From contig CAVNZM010000002.1 in assembly GCA_963693365.1 (NCBI GenBank), positions 1,116,001-1,180,000 of the forward strand: a stretch of DNA of 64,000 nucleotides, read 5' to 3'. A program made the position numbers and the translations under genes. This document shows positions 34,163-61,399 of the stretch, piece by piece (position 1 is the first letter of the stretch; the number at the start of each line of letters is the position of its first letter). Below the pieces are notes generated by a model, which saw nothing but the letters and a program-made list of their open reading frames with translations, was not told where the DNA came from and did no database searches. The stretch is from Amoebidium appalachense (taxonomy: Eukaryota > Ichthyosporea).

Positions 34163-34268
34163 CTGCTATGACAATAGAAATGCAATCATTATTTGCTATA
34201 GGTATCGATGTGTTCTGCTATGACAATAGAAATGCAATCATTATTTGCTATAGGTATCGATGTGTTCT
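34163..34268. repeat. 52-bp tandem duplication
   Basis: Two identical adjacent copies starting CTGCTATGACAATAGAAATG and ending ATCGATGTGTT, followed by a short extra GGATGTGTTCTGG. No gene overlap is seen. Confidence 0.9.
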
Positions 34269-34434
34269 GGATGTGTTCTGGGTAGCCTTTAACCATCCTC
34301 AGTTATAGCATCTCGACTGTGGTTTTTTAGGTGAGAAATCATGAGACCTAAATGTAATACATGCAGGCCCTCTATACCAAGAGCGACTGCACACACAGAA
34401 AGGTGGTGGGTGGGTGGGAGCGGGGTGTAGGGTT

Positions 34435-34437
<3 letters not shown>

Positions 34438-34481
<44 letters not shown>

Positions 34482-34494
34482 GGGGGGGGGGGGG
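34438..34494. repeat. poly(T)-poly(G) composite tract
   Basis: About 44 T residues run straight into about 14 G residues. A further poly(T) lies at 34632-34662, just downstream of the last recognised kinase exon in its transcription direction. Confidence 0.9.
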
Positions 34495-34628
34495 CACACT
34501 TTCATATACAAGTACATACAGTATGAATTACAAACATGCTGCGGTACACCAAGTTCTGTGCAGGAAGCTATAGAGCTGCAACTGGATAGGATAACCAGAT
34601 ATCGGGCTTAATGGCTTAACCTGATGGA

Positions 34629-34664
<36 letters not shown>

Positions 34665-34677
34665 AGCACACACGTAC

Positions 34678-35082
34678 CGTTTGTGTGGTTGAAGTAGTAG
34701 TCATGCTGCATGTCAATGACCCTGGCTAGCCCAAAATCGCTGATCTTGATCACTGGGTACCCTGAAAATGGTTCGTTTGAGCGTCATTGCATACACACAA
34801 GTGCACACACACAGACACAAGCACGCACACACACACACGCACACACATTTTCTCTCTCTCTCTTCCGCCCCCCACCCCTCTCCCTCTCCTTTACCTCTTC
34901 CTCTCCTTTTCCCCCTCTCCCTCTCACCCCTCCTCTCCCTCCCCTCCCCCCCCCCCTCCCCCTCTCTCTCTCTCTCGCACCCCCAGTTCTCTCTTTCTCT
35001 TTCCCTCCCTCCCTCCCTCCCTCTCTCTCTCTCTATTGATCTACCTAATATTTTTGTAACTAACTATCTATCTATCTAACTG

Positions 35083-35122
<40 letters not shown>

Positions 35123-35440
35123 CCTATCTGCCACGGTATGTGTGTGTGCATGCGCGCATGCGAGCCTGTGTGTTCATGTGCATGTGCGTGCCTGTTCGTG
35201 CAAGCGCGTTTGCGCACACGTGTGTGCATATGGACATGTGTGCATATCTCTGTGTGTATGCGTGCATGCATGCGTGCGTTAGTGTGTGTGTGTGCATGCT
35301 TCACACAGCATATGCTCCTACCTGTGGGGGGGGTGGGGGTGCGACCATGCAGTCCCTAGCAGCCAGGTCTCTGTGCACCACCCCCTGTGCACTCAGATAG
35401 CCCATGCCCACCGCCATCTGCCGTGCATACCACACTTTCT
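34678..35440 (-). CDS. tyrosine protein kinase, catalytic-core fragment
   Basis: Two exons are recognised. Exon 35440-35322 encodes WYARQMAVGMGYLSAQGVVH followed by RDLAARDCMV and a proline run. Exon 34761-34678 encodes YPVIKISDFGLARVIDMQHD then YYFNHTN. HRDLAAR is the tyrosine-kinase catalytic loop and DFGLAR the magnesium loop; DYY resembles the activation-loop tyrosines of receptor kinases. The catalytic-loop Asn that normally follows (HRDLAARN) is Asp here. By simple GT-AG joining, exon 1 ends in phase 0 while exon 2 needs phase 1. Either a small exon lies between, or the 8-nt C run at the exon 1 end has a length error. N-lobe, remaining C-lobe (WMAPE region) and any receptor part were not found, so the gene is incomplete here or a pseudogene. 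Confidence 0.8.
35053..35130. repeat. (TATC)n microsatellite
   Basis: A tetranucleotide tract within the intron between the two recognised kinase exons. Confidence 0.9.
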
Positions 35441-35574
35441 CTGCCTGTTGCAATGGCTCCCCCTTGGATTTTCTGCCCAACCATAGGAATAATTAGTGAG
35501 AACAACTACCTGGCACTGATAGTCGGTGACTTACCCATCATAATCTTACTCCCCCCTCTCCTCCCCCCCCTCCC

Positions 35575-35609
<35 letters not shown>

Positions 35610-35925
35610 ACCCCCCCCCCCTCCCCACACTCCCAAGACCCCTTCCAAACCCGCCCTTCCCCCCCCCCCCCTCTTCTTCCTCCCTAGACCCGGTCAGAAA
35701 TTCTTTCAGGAAAATGGAAGGGGAATGGGGGGGGGGGGTGTTATTTTGTGCATCTTCCAACAGGGGGGGGGGGGGGGGGGGGAGGGGGAGGATTAAAAAA
35801 CATAAGCCTCGGCTGAAGCCCCGATCACCGTGTATAGGGGCTTGTACCGACCCAAAGGTGGCGACCAAGATAAACCGATAACTTGAAACGATGGTAACAA
35901 CAAAAACGCAAAACAAAAAACAAAA

Positions 35926-35999
<74 letters not shown>

Positions 36000-36631
36000 T
36001 TCGGGTGCAGAAAAATCAACGGTAGGGGAGCCCGAAAAAAAAAGAAAAAAAGAAAAGAAAAAAAAAAACAAAAAAAAAACGGGGAACCCCAACTAATCGA
36101 TTTTTCTTAGTTTTTATGGTGTCTCGTAGAGAAATTAAACCCTGATGTATAATCATCACCCGACATGTATGTACGTGATCATGGTATACCGCTGAGGGGA
36201 TATTCCGAGCAAAAACCCCCCATACCTGAGACTAATCTCTCTTTGCCTCGAGTAAACAGTGTAAACCCCTTATGTACATGCACGCCGAATCAGTATGAAA
36301 GTCCCCTTCCTATAGCGCACATGCATGAAACTGTGTGGATTTTTGGTTTTGTAATTTCATGCGTGTGCGTGTGCACGTGTGTGGGTGCGTGTGTGTACGT
36401 TTGGGCGTGCTAAGTCATGGCTGATGTGTTCGTGTGACGGTATGTGAGTGGGCGCATTTAAACATGGCTGACGTGTTGCCGTGTGCAGTGCACATTTGCA
36501 CCCTCTCGAAATAGCTCCATTATGATAATTCACAGATGATAGCCTGCCACAATAGAAAAACCCCCTCTTCCCGCGCTACTGTTGTGTGTGTGTGTGTGTG
36601 TGGGTGTGTGGGTTTGGGTGTGCGTGCGTGC

Positions 36632-36687
<56 letters not shown>

Positions 36688-36781
36688 GTGTGTCTGTCTG
36701 TGTGTGTGTCTGTGTGTGTGTGTGTGTGTGTGTTTTTGTGTGTGTTTGTGTGTGAACGTGCATGTGCATGTGCATGCGTAC

Positions 36782-36815
<34 letters not shown>

Positions 36816-38063
36816 GAGCGTGTGTGTCTGTGCATGTGCGTGTGCGTGTGCGTGTGTGTATGTGTGCCTGGTGTGGATGGGTGTGTGGGTGGGTGGGTGG
36901 GTGGGTGGGGGGGGGGGGGGGGACAAAATATCGGAGAGGGTGTGTAGTGCAGTATTACCACAGCATATACCACTATTTGCAGGTATGTGTGGTTGCTACA
37001 GACCTGAGACTCCAGCATAAGCATACAGCACACTCGTGTTGCTAAAATTAGCACATGCCTCACTGCATGTCCCCGCGTCCACGGCAATGTTTCTTTCCAG
37101 CCAATAGGATGAGGGTATTTCAGTGCTCATGTCTGGTGATTGGCTGGCTGCTCTGTCCGGGTTACGCCGTACATAGCAGCCGATGAAGGAAAATCCGGTA
37201 ATTGTGAAGTTAACCCTGTCTTGAAGCTCCCTCTCTGCATGATATATGATTTAGTGCTGTTCAAGTGCCTTCCAAATGATAGAAAGGAAAGGATTGGGGG
37301 GGGGGGGGGGGGGGAGGGGGGGGGGGAGGGGGAAGAGAGGTAAAAAACCGCGGACATTCAGCATTTTCGAGGGGGTCTGAGAGGACAAACTGAGTGATAC
37401 GATGGTATTAGGATGCCTCTCCTGCACATGGCTGGGTGTTGCACTTTTCTATCTTGAAATTCTCTCCCACACACGCGCTTCCTCCGTTTGTTGGTCATGG
37501 CAGTGTGCATTTGCGCAAATACGCCTGCACACCGCCACCACACGTAGCATTGCATGGGTGCAGAGGGTACCACCAACTCCACCCCCCGTCGGTTTTTCAG
37601 TGCCTGTCGTGTTGAAAAACGCAATCATTTTGGTTACTTAGTTCATCCTGGTAATCACATTCCATGGTGCTACCCTCTGTGCCTTTGTGTTGGTTGGAGC
37701 CCACACATGCTCTGCTTTGTACGGAACACTGCTGGTGGCGGTGGTTGTGTTTTTGGCTTGCTGAAATGTCCATAGTTAACCTAAAAGGCATATGCGCATG
37801 CACATAGCGTATATAATTATAATGTTGAAAAGCTGGCAAGGAAAATCTACCCGTCTCTACGTTCGTGCCCACTGTGACATTTTCCGTAGCGAACTCGCAC
37901 GAGATGCATAGCTGCCCGTGTACAATCTTCTACATAGCAGCAGATAGCCTTGAAGGGTATACGGCTTCAGACACATGTGTACCAGCCTACTTGATTACAG
38001 ACAGATAAACAGAGATGATCCAATAATACTGACAGCATGTTTGCAGGGTTATTGATTACTTAC
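35441..38063. other. kinase 5' region and intergenic
   Basis: It holds poly(C) at 35576-35609, poly(G) near 35764-35781, (TA)n at 35931-35993, GT-rich sequence at 36584-36890 and poly(G) at 37296-37326. CCAAT at about 37101 and ATTGG at about 37139 could mark a promoter for the kinase. Upstream kinase exons and 3' exons of the LysM gene should lie in this interval, but none could be supported. Confidence 0.5.
35931..35993. repeat. (TA)n microsatellite
   Basis: About 31 TA dinucleotides, likely to form cruciform or slipped structures. Confidence 0.97.
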
Positions 38064-39373
38064 CATATTTGGTGTTTGTGTACACCTCCGTTTCCCATGC
38101 GCCACTGCGCGAATCGGTCACGTCTGCGCTGAGCACAATCACCTTAAAGTTGTTTGTGCACTGGCAGGTAGAGCCCTCAAGCCCCACAAATCTGTTTCCC
38201 CTACATACCTCCTTGCAGATATCTAGCGTCATATTGGACCAACCGCTTGCTGATACCGCACCGTAAAGATGGATGCCTGGAAACAGGTCTGTCTTGAACA
38301 CACCCAGGAAGACACCTCGATCTGTGACCAAGTAGAGATTAAGGATATTGGCCGCTAAAGTGCACCGTCAAAATAATATAATGCTTGAATGATGTCTCAT
38401 CAAAAAAATTTAAACTTGCAGTTTAAACCATCTAGTAGTATGGCGACTTGTTTGGAAGGAGGACTATATATAATAACTTAGCCTACATATGCTATATAGT
38501 CCTCCTTCCAAACATGTGCCGGTGTTGCATGCAACATATCAGGTCATGGAAAGTTAGAGTCTATGACCTCCGGCAAAATATCTAATTATTCCGGCATAAT
38601 GCAAATAGTGTAATAGTTCGGAAAGCATTGAACCAATATCATGACATTTGCACTTAGCTGCTACTGTAGTACACATGTTAAGTCACTGCTTGGCACATTG
38701 AATAAAAGTCTTACCTGCTGGAGTTACACAAATATCTGTGCCAGCCGGGATGGTTGTGTTACAGGCCAGGGGTGGATTTGTTTTGTTGTTTGCTATCATC
38801 AAGAAATCGGTTGTGGTCTTGTAATCTGTTGCAATGCTCTCGCATGTGGCCCCCGGGGGAGCAATTTTCGTTGTGATCATTCCTCGCCCACATTGTATCT
38901 GTCCTGGGGGATGCCCACTGTGTCAGTGAGAGTGTGTGTGCAGTTTGAGAAATTTGTGCTTGTTTTTGTGCTCATGTCTGAATATAACGGTGTTGATGAG
39001 TCTGTGTGAGAGAGAACTCTTCAATGGTGTATCTGTGCAGCTAAGGTGTGCATCTCTTTCTGTCACGGTGTGCGTGAGTTTGTTTATGTGCGCGCATGCA
39101 TGTGTGAGTTGGCACGTGCGTGTATGCCATGTGCGCGTGTGCAAGCATGTGTGCGTGCACGCGTGCAGCCGTGCGTGTATGAGTTGCACTGCATATCTGA
39201 ACCGTGCTTGCCCTGGCATGTGTGTGGCACTGCGTGAGCGTGTGCGTTTGTGTGCGTGCGCGCGACACTGTTAACGTTTCGTGTGCGTATGCATGTACTT
39301 GTGCCTTTAAATGTCTGTGTGCATGCCTGTGTGTGTGCCCGCGCGCACGTGCGTGCGTGCGTGCGTGCGTGTG

Positions 39374-39418
<45 letters not shown>

Positions 39419-39654
39419 GCGTGCGCGCGTGTGCGAGCGTGCGTACGAGCGAGCGTGCATGCGTGCGTGCGTGCATGTGTACGTGCGTGCGTGCCTGCCC
39501 GTGTGTGTGCGTGCGTGTGTGTACGTGCCTGTGTGCGCAAGTGTGCGACGTGCGTGCGTGCGTGCGTGTGTGTGCCTGCGTGTGCATGCATGTGTGGTGC
39601 ATGTGTTGGCGTGGCCTGTCTTCGTGCGTGCATGCGTGTGCGTGCCTGCATGCG

Positions 39655-39691
<37 letters not shown>

Positions 39692-40452
39692 GTGCCTGTG
39701 TACGTGTGGCTGCGTGCCTGCGTGCACATGCCTGTGTGTGTGCGCGGCACTGTGTGCATGTGTGCGTGCGCGTGTGCGTGCATGCATGCAAATATGTGCT
39801 CATACGATCGCATCACATGTGTGTATGGCTGTACTGAGGCGTAAGCATAATATATGGACACCAGCTGGGCACCGTAAAAACTTGTTGAACAGCCTGTGGT
39901 AATCATTATCATCATGCGTGTTGGTGGCGCGTGGGGACCAATTGGCAAAGTACAGCAATCAAAGCCCCCCAGTTTTAAATTTTTTGCTTCAACTATGTTG
40001 TACACATAATGTGTGTCCAAAGGTTTTTGCGTTTCATCACCTTTACATGCATGTACTAATGTTTGTTGTTATGATTATCTGCCACGCTAAGCCTTGAGTG
40101 AAGCTAATTAATCTTGATGAATCACGCACCCACATGGGCCCACACACACACACAAGTACAGCACACATAATTATATACACACACGTGTATGCACAGTAAC
40201 TGACGATGCGCATGTGCACACTTGCGCACGCACAAACCACCTCACTGTGCCTAGGCCTATGTGGCGCAGCATGGGCAAAATACGGTGCACGTGTACCACA
40301 AAACTTTAAAGCATGTCCGGAAATGTGTACTCACCTGTGCATGAAGGTACAGCTGCAAAACCACAAGAAAAACTCGCCACAGGACACGGGAGTCCGAAAA
40401 CGGCCGTGAATGTGCAACGCCCATCAGTGGTACCGGTGTTCCCACCCTTGGC
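38064..40452 (-). CDS. LysM plus WSC domain protein, three exons seen
   Basis: Exons 40452-40335, 38903-38715 and 38354-38064 join in phase (each junction phase 1). Exon 1 is cysteine-rich (TDGRCTFTAVFG, FAAVPSCTG). Exon 2 is a LysM domain: GATCESIATDYKTTTDFLMI, then PLACNTTIPAGTDICVTPA, the pattern of eukaryotic LysM domains that bind chitin-type N-acetylglucosamine polymers. Exon 3 contains a WSC-like module: LDICKEVCRGNRFVGLEG then TCQCTN. WSC domains are cysteine-rich carbohydrate-binding modules of cell-surface and secreted proteins. The protein is therefore probably extracellular or wall-associated. Start, signal peptide and stop were not found. A further cysteine-rich frame near 40680-40790 may be an upstream exon. 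Exon 1 is supported by phase and composition only. Confidence 0.75.
38450..38513. repeat. perfect 21-bp inverted repeat (hairpin)
   Basis: Arms at 38450-38470 and 38493-38513 are exact reverse complements (left arm begins GTTTGGAAGGAGGACTATAT), with a 22-nt loop. It sits in the intron between the LysM and WSC exons. It could be a short foldback element or a small-RNA precursor. Confidence 0.9.
39040..39800. repeat. TGCG/GTGT alternating purine-pyrimidine block
   Basis: About 760 nt of alternating TG and CG dinucleotides, including long (TGCG)n at 39346-39416, in the intron upstream of the LysM exon. The composition favours Z-DNA. The long cysteine/valine and histidine/threonine frames here are translations of the repeat. 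Confidence 0.9.
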
Positions 40453-41490
40453 CTATACAGTGGGCCCAATGATATTGGCATTTTTTTCGGTCAGCTGCAG
40501 TGGCCGAGCATCCCCGGCCCGCGTTTGCTAGCAGTTATAATCAACAGCATATATATCCGTTTAAAGGTGAGCATTGCATATGCACTTGAAACGTGCACTA
40601 CGCATACGCCAGTAGCGGCACATCCGGCCACGCACAAGTGTGCGGAGCATGCGCATGTGTCTCGGAGAGGCGGACCCGATGATGATGTCAAGTGGCTGGA
40701 CATGCATGTAAGCTGCAGCTCAGGGCTGCATCGGCTCTGGCCAGCTTCGAAGTTGGCAACACACACGCCCTTGGATCCATTGGATCTGCACCTGATATCC
40801 AATAAAAATAGGGGATCTTTTACCGGATCTGGCTATTGTGCATTTGTGCTGATGTGTAACAGCCTACTTTGACAAAATCCTTTTATAAGCAGCCATGCTG
40901 TCGGTGTGCAATGTTAGCTAAATAAGATCAAGAGAAGCTATTAATATAAAATGCTATGGAAATCCACATCTTTGACCCAATGCACGCCTATAACCATATC
41001 TCACCACTTGGGGTTTAGGTACTGCATTTTCAATCATATTTCAATCCCATTAGTCTAAAATCACGATACCAGATCTTTGCAACCTGGATTGGGCCGTCGC
41101 TCGAGCCAGATCTATCGATTCGGCCGTCGGTCCAGCTGCCAAAGTTTTAGTAGATGGGCCTAATAGAACCACCAAGCTGATAATTTTAATATCCAGTTTT
41201 TATAGAAATATACGGTTCTATTTTTTTCATCTTGTGTGTGTATGTATGGCTAACTGGGTTTTCAATAGAAACGCCGCGTGAGGAGGATCAGTGCAACCAA
41301 TGGAGCGTGGCTCATGACGTAGATAGACTAGATTATGATTGGTTATTCAAAATTACGCTGAGCCAGGAAGCAAGCGCAAAAAAATAAAACGTCACAGGCG
41401 AGCAGATAGGAGGATAAGTGGGTACGTTGTTTGAGCTCAAGGTTGTTTCAGTCAAGAAGGAAGAATTTTTCTCTTTGTCTGTGGAGAAGA
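40453..41490. promoter_or_regulatory. divergent region: LysM gene / dihydropyrimidinase promoter
   Basis: CCAAT at 41297-41301, inverted CCAAT (ATTGG) at 41338-41342, CRE-like TGACGT at 41315-41320 and CGTCA at 41390-41394 cluster 97-194 bp upstream of the dihydropyrimidinase start. The genes on either side point away from each other. The stretch is nearly free of homopolymers, like the TMEM223/TIMM17 promoter. Possible Cys-rich exon sequence lies near 40680-40790 on the minus strand. Confidence 0.55.
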
Positions 41491-57468
<15,978 letters not shown>

Positions 57469-57688
57469 GCCCCCGTCCTTCTCCTTTTTTTTTATTCGTT
57501 CTAAATTATTTTTCATAGCCTTAGCCGAATCCCAGCTATTTGAGACCTGGGAGAAGTTTGCATGTAGATGTGAACCCGTTGTAAATGTTATGTGGTTAGA
57601 TTTTGACGTCGTGCTCGGTTTTGAGTTTGGATTTATAGACGACAGAGGTGCGAGCTATGCAATTCTTGGCATATATCCTGCCTGTGTA

Positions 57689-57810
57689 AATAAATTCATG
57701 TTTTTTGACTGGCAGGTACCACCAAATGTTTTTAATTTTTTAAAAACCTTGATCGTGACCATCATTCATTTGCGTGTCACTAACTAATTGACTTTGATAC
57801 CGATAATAAA
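57689..57810 (+). terminator. candidate polyadenylation signals of dihydropyrimidinase
   Basis: AATAAA occurs at 57689-57694 and again at 57805-57810, about 220 and 340 nt after the stop codon. Either could direct 3' end formation. Confidence 0.5.
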
Positions 57811-57934
57811 ACATACATGTACACTGAATTTGTCTTTGCTGTGCACGCTAAACGACATCTGCAAGTTTGCAACAGGATGCACACTCTCACATCAGGTACA
57901 ACAGTGTACCACCTTCGAGCACAACACCACTATT

Positions 57935-57972
<38 letters not shown>

Positions 57973-58406
57973 TTCCCCCGGGCGTGCACATCAACACCAC
58001 CATTCATGTCGACGATGTGGTTGTGTTGTGGTACCGTACTCGCTGATATGTGTCGATTGCATGTAACTAGAATGTCCCCCTCCCCGCCTCCCCCCTCCCC
58101 CCCCCCCCCCCCCCCCCCCCCCACCCCCAGGCTCCCCCCCCCCCCCCCCCCCCCCCCCACACACACACACGCAAACACGCAAACGCACACACACACCTTG
58201 AAAAACTTTAGAAACCCGGGTCGATACATGTTTTCGCGTGCACCGGAGCACCGATCAGCTCGTCATGTCGTTTCTCTGTGTATGGCATTTGTTTGCATGC
58301 GCGCCTTCCGGGGCCCCAGGGCGTGCGTCTTGCATGCGTACATGCACGTGTGCAATCGCGCGCGGTCCGAGCGTTCTCATCATAACTGTCGAGGGTGCAC
58401 ATTTAT
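57811..58406. other. intergenic, poly(C)-rich
   Basis: No gene is recognised. C runs lie at 57939-57972, 58094-58122 and 58135-58158, then a short (CA)n. Confidence 0.5.
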
Positions 58407-58468
58407 CCAATAGGAATAGCGAGACGGTGAACGTTTAGCCAAGCGGAAGTGGCAATGAATTAGCCAAT
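58407..58468 (+). promoter_or_regulatory. CCAAT boxes upstream of zinc-finger copy 1
   Basis: CCAAT at 58407-58411 and 58464-58468, with TGACG at about 58503, about 300-400 nt before the ATG at 58801. The second zinc-finger copy has a comparable pair of CCAAT boxes. Confidence 0.45.
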
Positions 58469-58800
58469 CAAGCAGTACATAACTAGCCATATACAGTATT
58501 TATGACGCCACATTCCATTCCTGAGAAGTCAAACGCGTTCCGTGAAAAGCGCTGGTGTTGTGATCGACACGGCGACGTCGACCTCGCTCGTTGTCCATTT
58601 CTTGATTTCAAAGCAAACAGCCAACTTGTGCGCACAGCGAAAAGACACCAACAAGCCTTTCTTTCGGTTTAAAAACACAAACACGCCCGCTTTTCCGCAT
58701 TTACTGTTCCCGTGCACTTTGTACATATACTTGGTAGTGTACAAGTACTGTATCACCGAATTTCTTTTTCCCGTCCTGAGCAGTAGAATTCGAAGCAAAC

Positions 58801-59565
58801 ATGGCCGAAGCAACTTGTGCCAAAAACGAACACGGAGACACCTGCACTCGTGAGTTCGTAGGCCCCATGACTCCGTATCACTAGAGCGAGCCACTGCGCA
58901 TGCACATTTGCAGGGTGTGACTATCTTGCCGTCGGAGAGCAAAACTTAAAAACTCATGCTCTCAAGCATACGGGGGAACCTGGATGGATATAAGTGCCCA
59001 ATCGTCGGTTGTGAGTTTGCGAGCCCTTGGCAGAAGAATCCGTTCGAGAACCACATGAAGGCGCACACAGCAATCTTTCAGGTCAAGTGCAAGGAAGTTG
59101 GCTGCTTTTACATCTGTCCCACCGAGGCATTGCTCCTTGAACACATGAGGAATTAACGAGCACGTCGGTTCACGTGGTGAAGGACCGGCAACTTTCAGGT
59201 GTGCTGTGTATGACTGCAATGAGAATTTTCCTACGCATGCCGCTCTGACTCGTCACATTCCTCTTCACTTGAAGCAGCAGCTTTACAATTTGCCGCCAGT
59301 GTGGGGGCACATACATGCATGTCTGCACAGAGCTTCGAGGCACACAAGTGCAGGTGTGCGCGGAACTCTTTGCGCAAGAGGGTTAAAGGGCGGCCGTGTA
59401 AATGCACTGAACCTGGATGTGGGCTTGCCTTTACCCAGACAGAGCATCGCGATAAACACATGCTCATACACAAGGGGAGGCCCATGGTGAAAAAGATAAA
59501 CACCGGTGTTAACTTTGGCCTGGCCCATGGGACTCGTAAGGCTTGCTATGAATATATATGAGAAA
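58801..59565 (+). pseudogene. C2H2 zinc-finger gene copy 1, broken by frameshifts
   Basis: The ATG at 58801 reads MAEATCAKNEHGDTC and stops at 58878-58880. Finger pieces then appear in different frames: GCDYLAVGEQNLKTH (from about 58914), YKCPIVGCEFASPWQ, CKEVGCFYICPTEALLLEH, CAVYDCNENFPTHAALTRH, and CTEPGCGLAFTQTEHRDKH near the end at 59561. At least three frame changes or stops separate them (about 58976, 59154, 59290-59330). Fingers follow the C-x4-C-x12-H-x3-4-H pattern typical of TFIIIA-like proteins. It is clearly homologous along its length to the copy at 61008-61987. A short N-terminal intron is possible, but it cannot explain all the breaks. Confidence 0.78.
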
Positions 59566-60629
59566 CAGAACATGCCGTCTGGTGTCTGCGCCCGAGTTGT
59601 CAAGGATTGAAGCTTCAGATCCGAGTTCCCGGACTGTTAGCCTCAGATGAGATAGATAGATATAGTAAGCTAATGAGCAAGTCAGAGGGGGCTGCACCTA
59701 TATATATAAACAGAGCTTCAAGTTGTTTACGATTATATCCATATGATCGACAATGATGTGTTTGATTGAAAAAAACTGTACCCGTTGACAAGCTTCTGAT
59801 TCAGAACCAGCAGCGTGCTAAACTAAATTGTCCTCATTACTATTTCCGGTTCAGAGTTGGTTACATAATTGTCGTGCTTCAATAGAATGTTCAATGTCAC
59901 AGGATCCTATTCCTAATTAATGGTGTGCAACATGGTGATGTACTTATTAAATTGGTTCCGAGTATTCTCAGCTGCAGAATACATAAGTTTAGCTGATTAA
60001 AACCATTTCACACGTACAGGACTCCACGTGCAAGTGAGTTAATACTAATCATAATCAGTAGGCTACTACTATTATCTGTTAGCTAATTGCTATAGCTAGG
60101 ATATCAACAGCACGGACGGCCGTCCCTTCCCCCCCCCCCCCCCCCCCCCCCCCCCGGACCCCCCCCCAGGCCCCAAACCTCCTCTTCCCCCCCCACTCCC
60201 CCCCCTCCCCCCCCCCCCCCCCCGGCACCCCTGAAACCCTCGGCCCCCTCCCCCCCTCCCCCCCCCCCAATAATATGCATATCCCCCCGGACCCCCTCCC
60301 CCCGCGCTCGTCCCTCCCCCCCCGGGCCCCCCCCCCCGGGCCGTGCGCGCCCCTCCCCCCCACTCCGTGGTCTCCCTGTCAATGTCCTTCCGAGATAGCT
60401 ATTATTATTGTCTCCCTGGCCCGTGAATTTATGGGAGGCTATCGCACGACATGTACATGTATGTAGTACATTCAATCCTACACCAGGTTGGTATCAACAA
60501 GAGCACAGTGCCACACGCTTCCGCACCCACACAGGCAGACGCGAGCACACACGCACATGTACACACGTTTACACGCACGTGACACGTGCATGCACACACA
60601 CACACGCACGCACGCAGGCAGCACGCACC

Positions 60630-60708
<79 letters not shown>

Positions 60709-60818
60709 CACGCGCACACACACGCACACACACACACACACAAACACACATGTGGTGACACAGCGCTTTGCGAGCTGCGAGCTGATGAGATCGGATTACA
60801 CATCCCACTGACTTTGAT
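59566..60818. other. spacer between zinc-finger copies
   Basis: AT-rich sequence to about 60110, then C-rich sequence with G interruptions (60127-60360) and (CA)n/CG-rich sequence (60530-60750). No gene is recognised. Confidence 0.5.
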
Positions 60819-60848
60819 CCAATCAAAGACATCGTCAAAGCCGATTGG
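60819..60848 (+). promoter_or_regulatory. CCAAT pair upstream of zinc-finger copy 2
   Basis: CCAAT at 60819-60823 and inverted ATTGG at 60844-60848, inside a short imperfect inverted repeat, about 160 nt before the ATG at 61008. Confidence 0.45.
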
Positions 60849-61007
60849 ATTACATAAATTCCGATGATAAACATGAGAGATGACAAACAGGACTTGAACA
60901 CTAGGAACAAAACACGAAGTTACACAGAGGAACACAGTGCCTGAACACACTTTCAGCACAGTTATTTACTGAGTCATACAAAGTAGGAGCCACTCAAAGT
61001 TAAAGAG

Positions 61008-61399
61008 ATGGCGGCCGTGAGCGCTAACTCTCTCAATGCTTCCGCGAGCTCTCCCAGCACATGCACGAAACTGAAAAGCACGGACACTAACACCTAACAC
61101 CCCAGAGCACAAGAAACCCCTCACAAAATATGCGTGCCTGCACCCAGGCTGCACAAAGGCCTTTACCTGCCCCCGCGATGTGAGAAGACACGAGCTAAGG
61201 CACCTGCCTAAATAACAGTGGCCATATAAGTCACTGTTGGTGAGTGTGACTTCGCAACAACAAAAGCATCACGACTAAAACGACACTAGTTGACGCACAA
61301 AAGCAGGGAGACAAGCATCAAAAGCAAATCATTTCACCTCACATTCGGGGGGTGTGATTACGTTGCGGACGAGGCACACAACCTAAAACCCATGTTTTT
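61008..61399 (+). pseudogene. zinc-finger copy 2, frameshifted N-terminal half
   Basis: The ATG at 61008 (context AGAGATGG) starts MAAVSANSLNASASSPSTCT and stops at about 61095. One base out of frame, YACLHPGCTKAFTCPRDVRR and HELRHLPK form a good finger (61129-61212) ended by TAA. A second finger (GECDFATTKASRLKRH) lacks one base in its first Cys codon. A third (CDYVADEAHNLK) is one base short near 61390. All four losses could be mutations or assembly errors. With them healed, this half would precede the open half at 61400. Confidence 0.7.

Larger units (their letters stand above)
30441..34677. other. intergenic CxHG gene to tyrosine kinase
   Basis: A CCAAT box lies at about 30616. Then come 12-bp inverted arms (30824-30835 and 31052-31063), poly(A) at 31003-31035, GT/GC alternating sequence (31080-31250, 33830-34040), CA/CG sequence (31390-31580), (GT)n at 32075-32131, the 32.7-33.7 kb minisatellite and a 52-bp duplication. 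Missing 3' exons of the kinase would be expected here, but I could not identify any. Confidence 0.5.

Noticed and set aside
40491-40802. Cys-rich minus-strand frame upstream of the LysM gene
   Set aside because: It may be an additional exon, but no donor in the required phase was found, so it is not included in the model.
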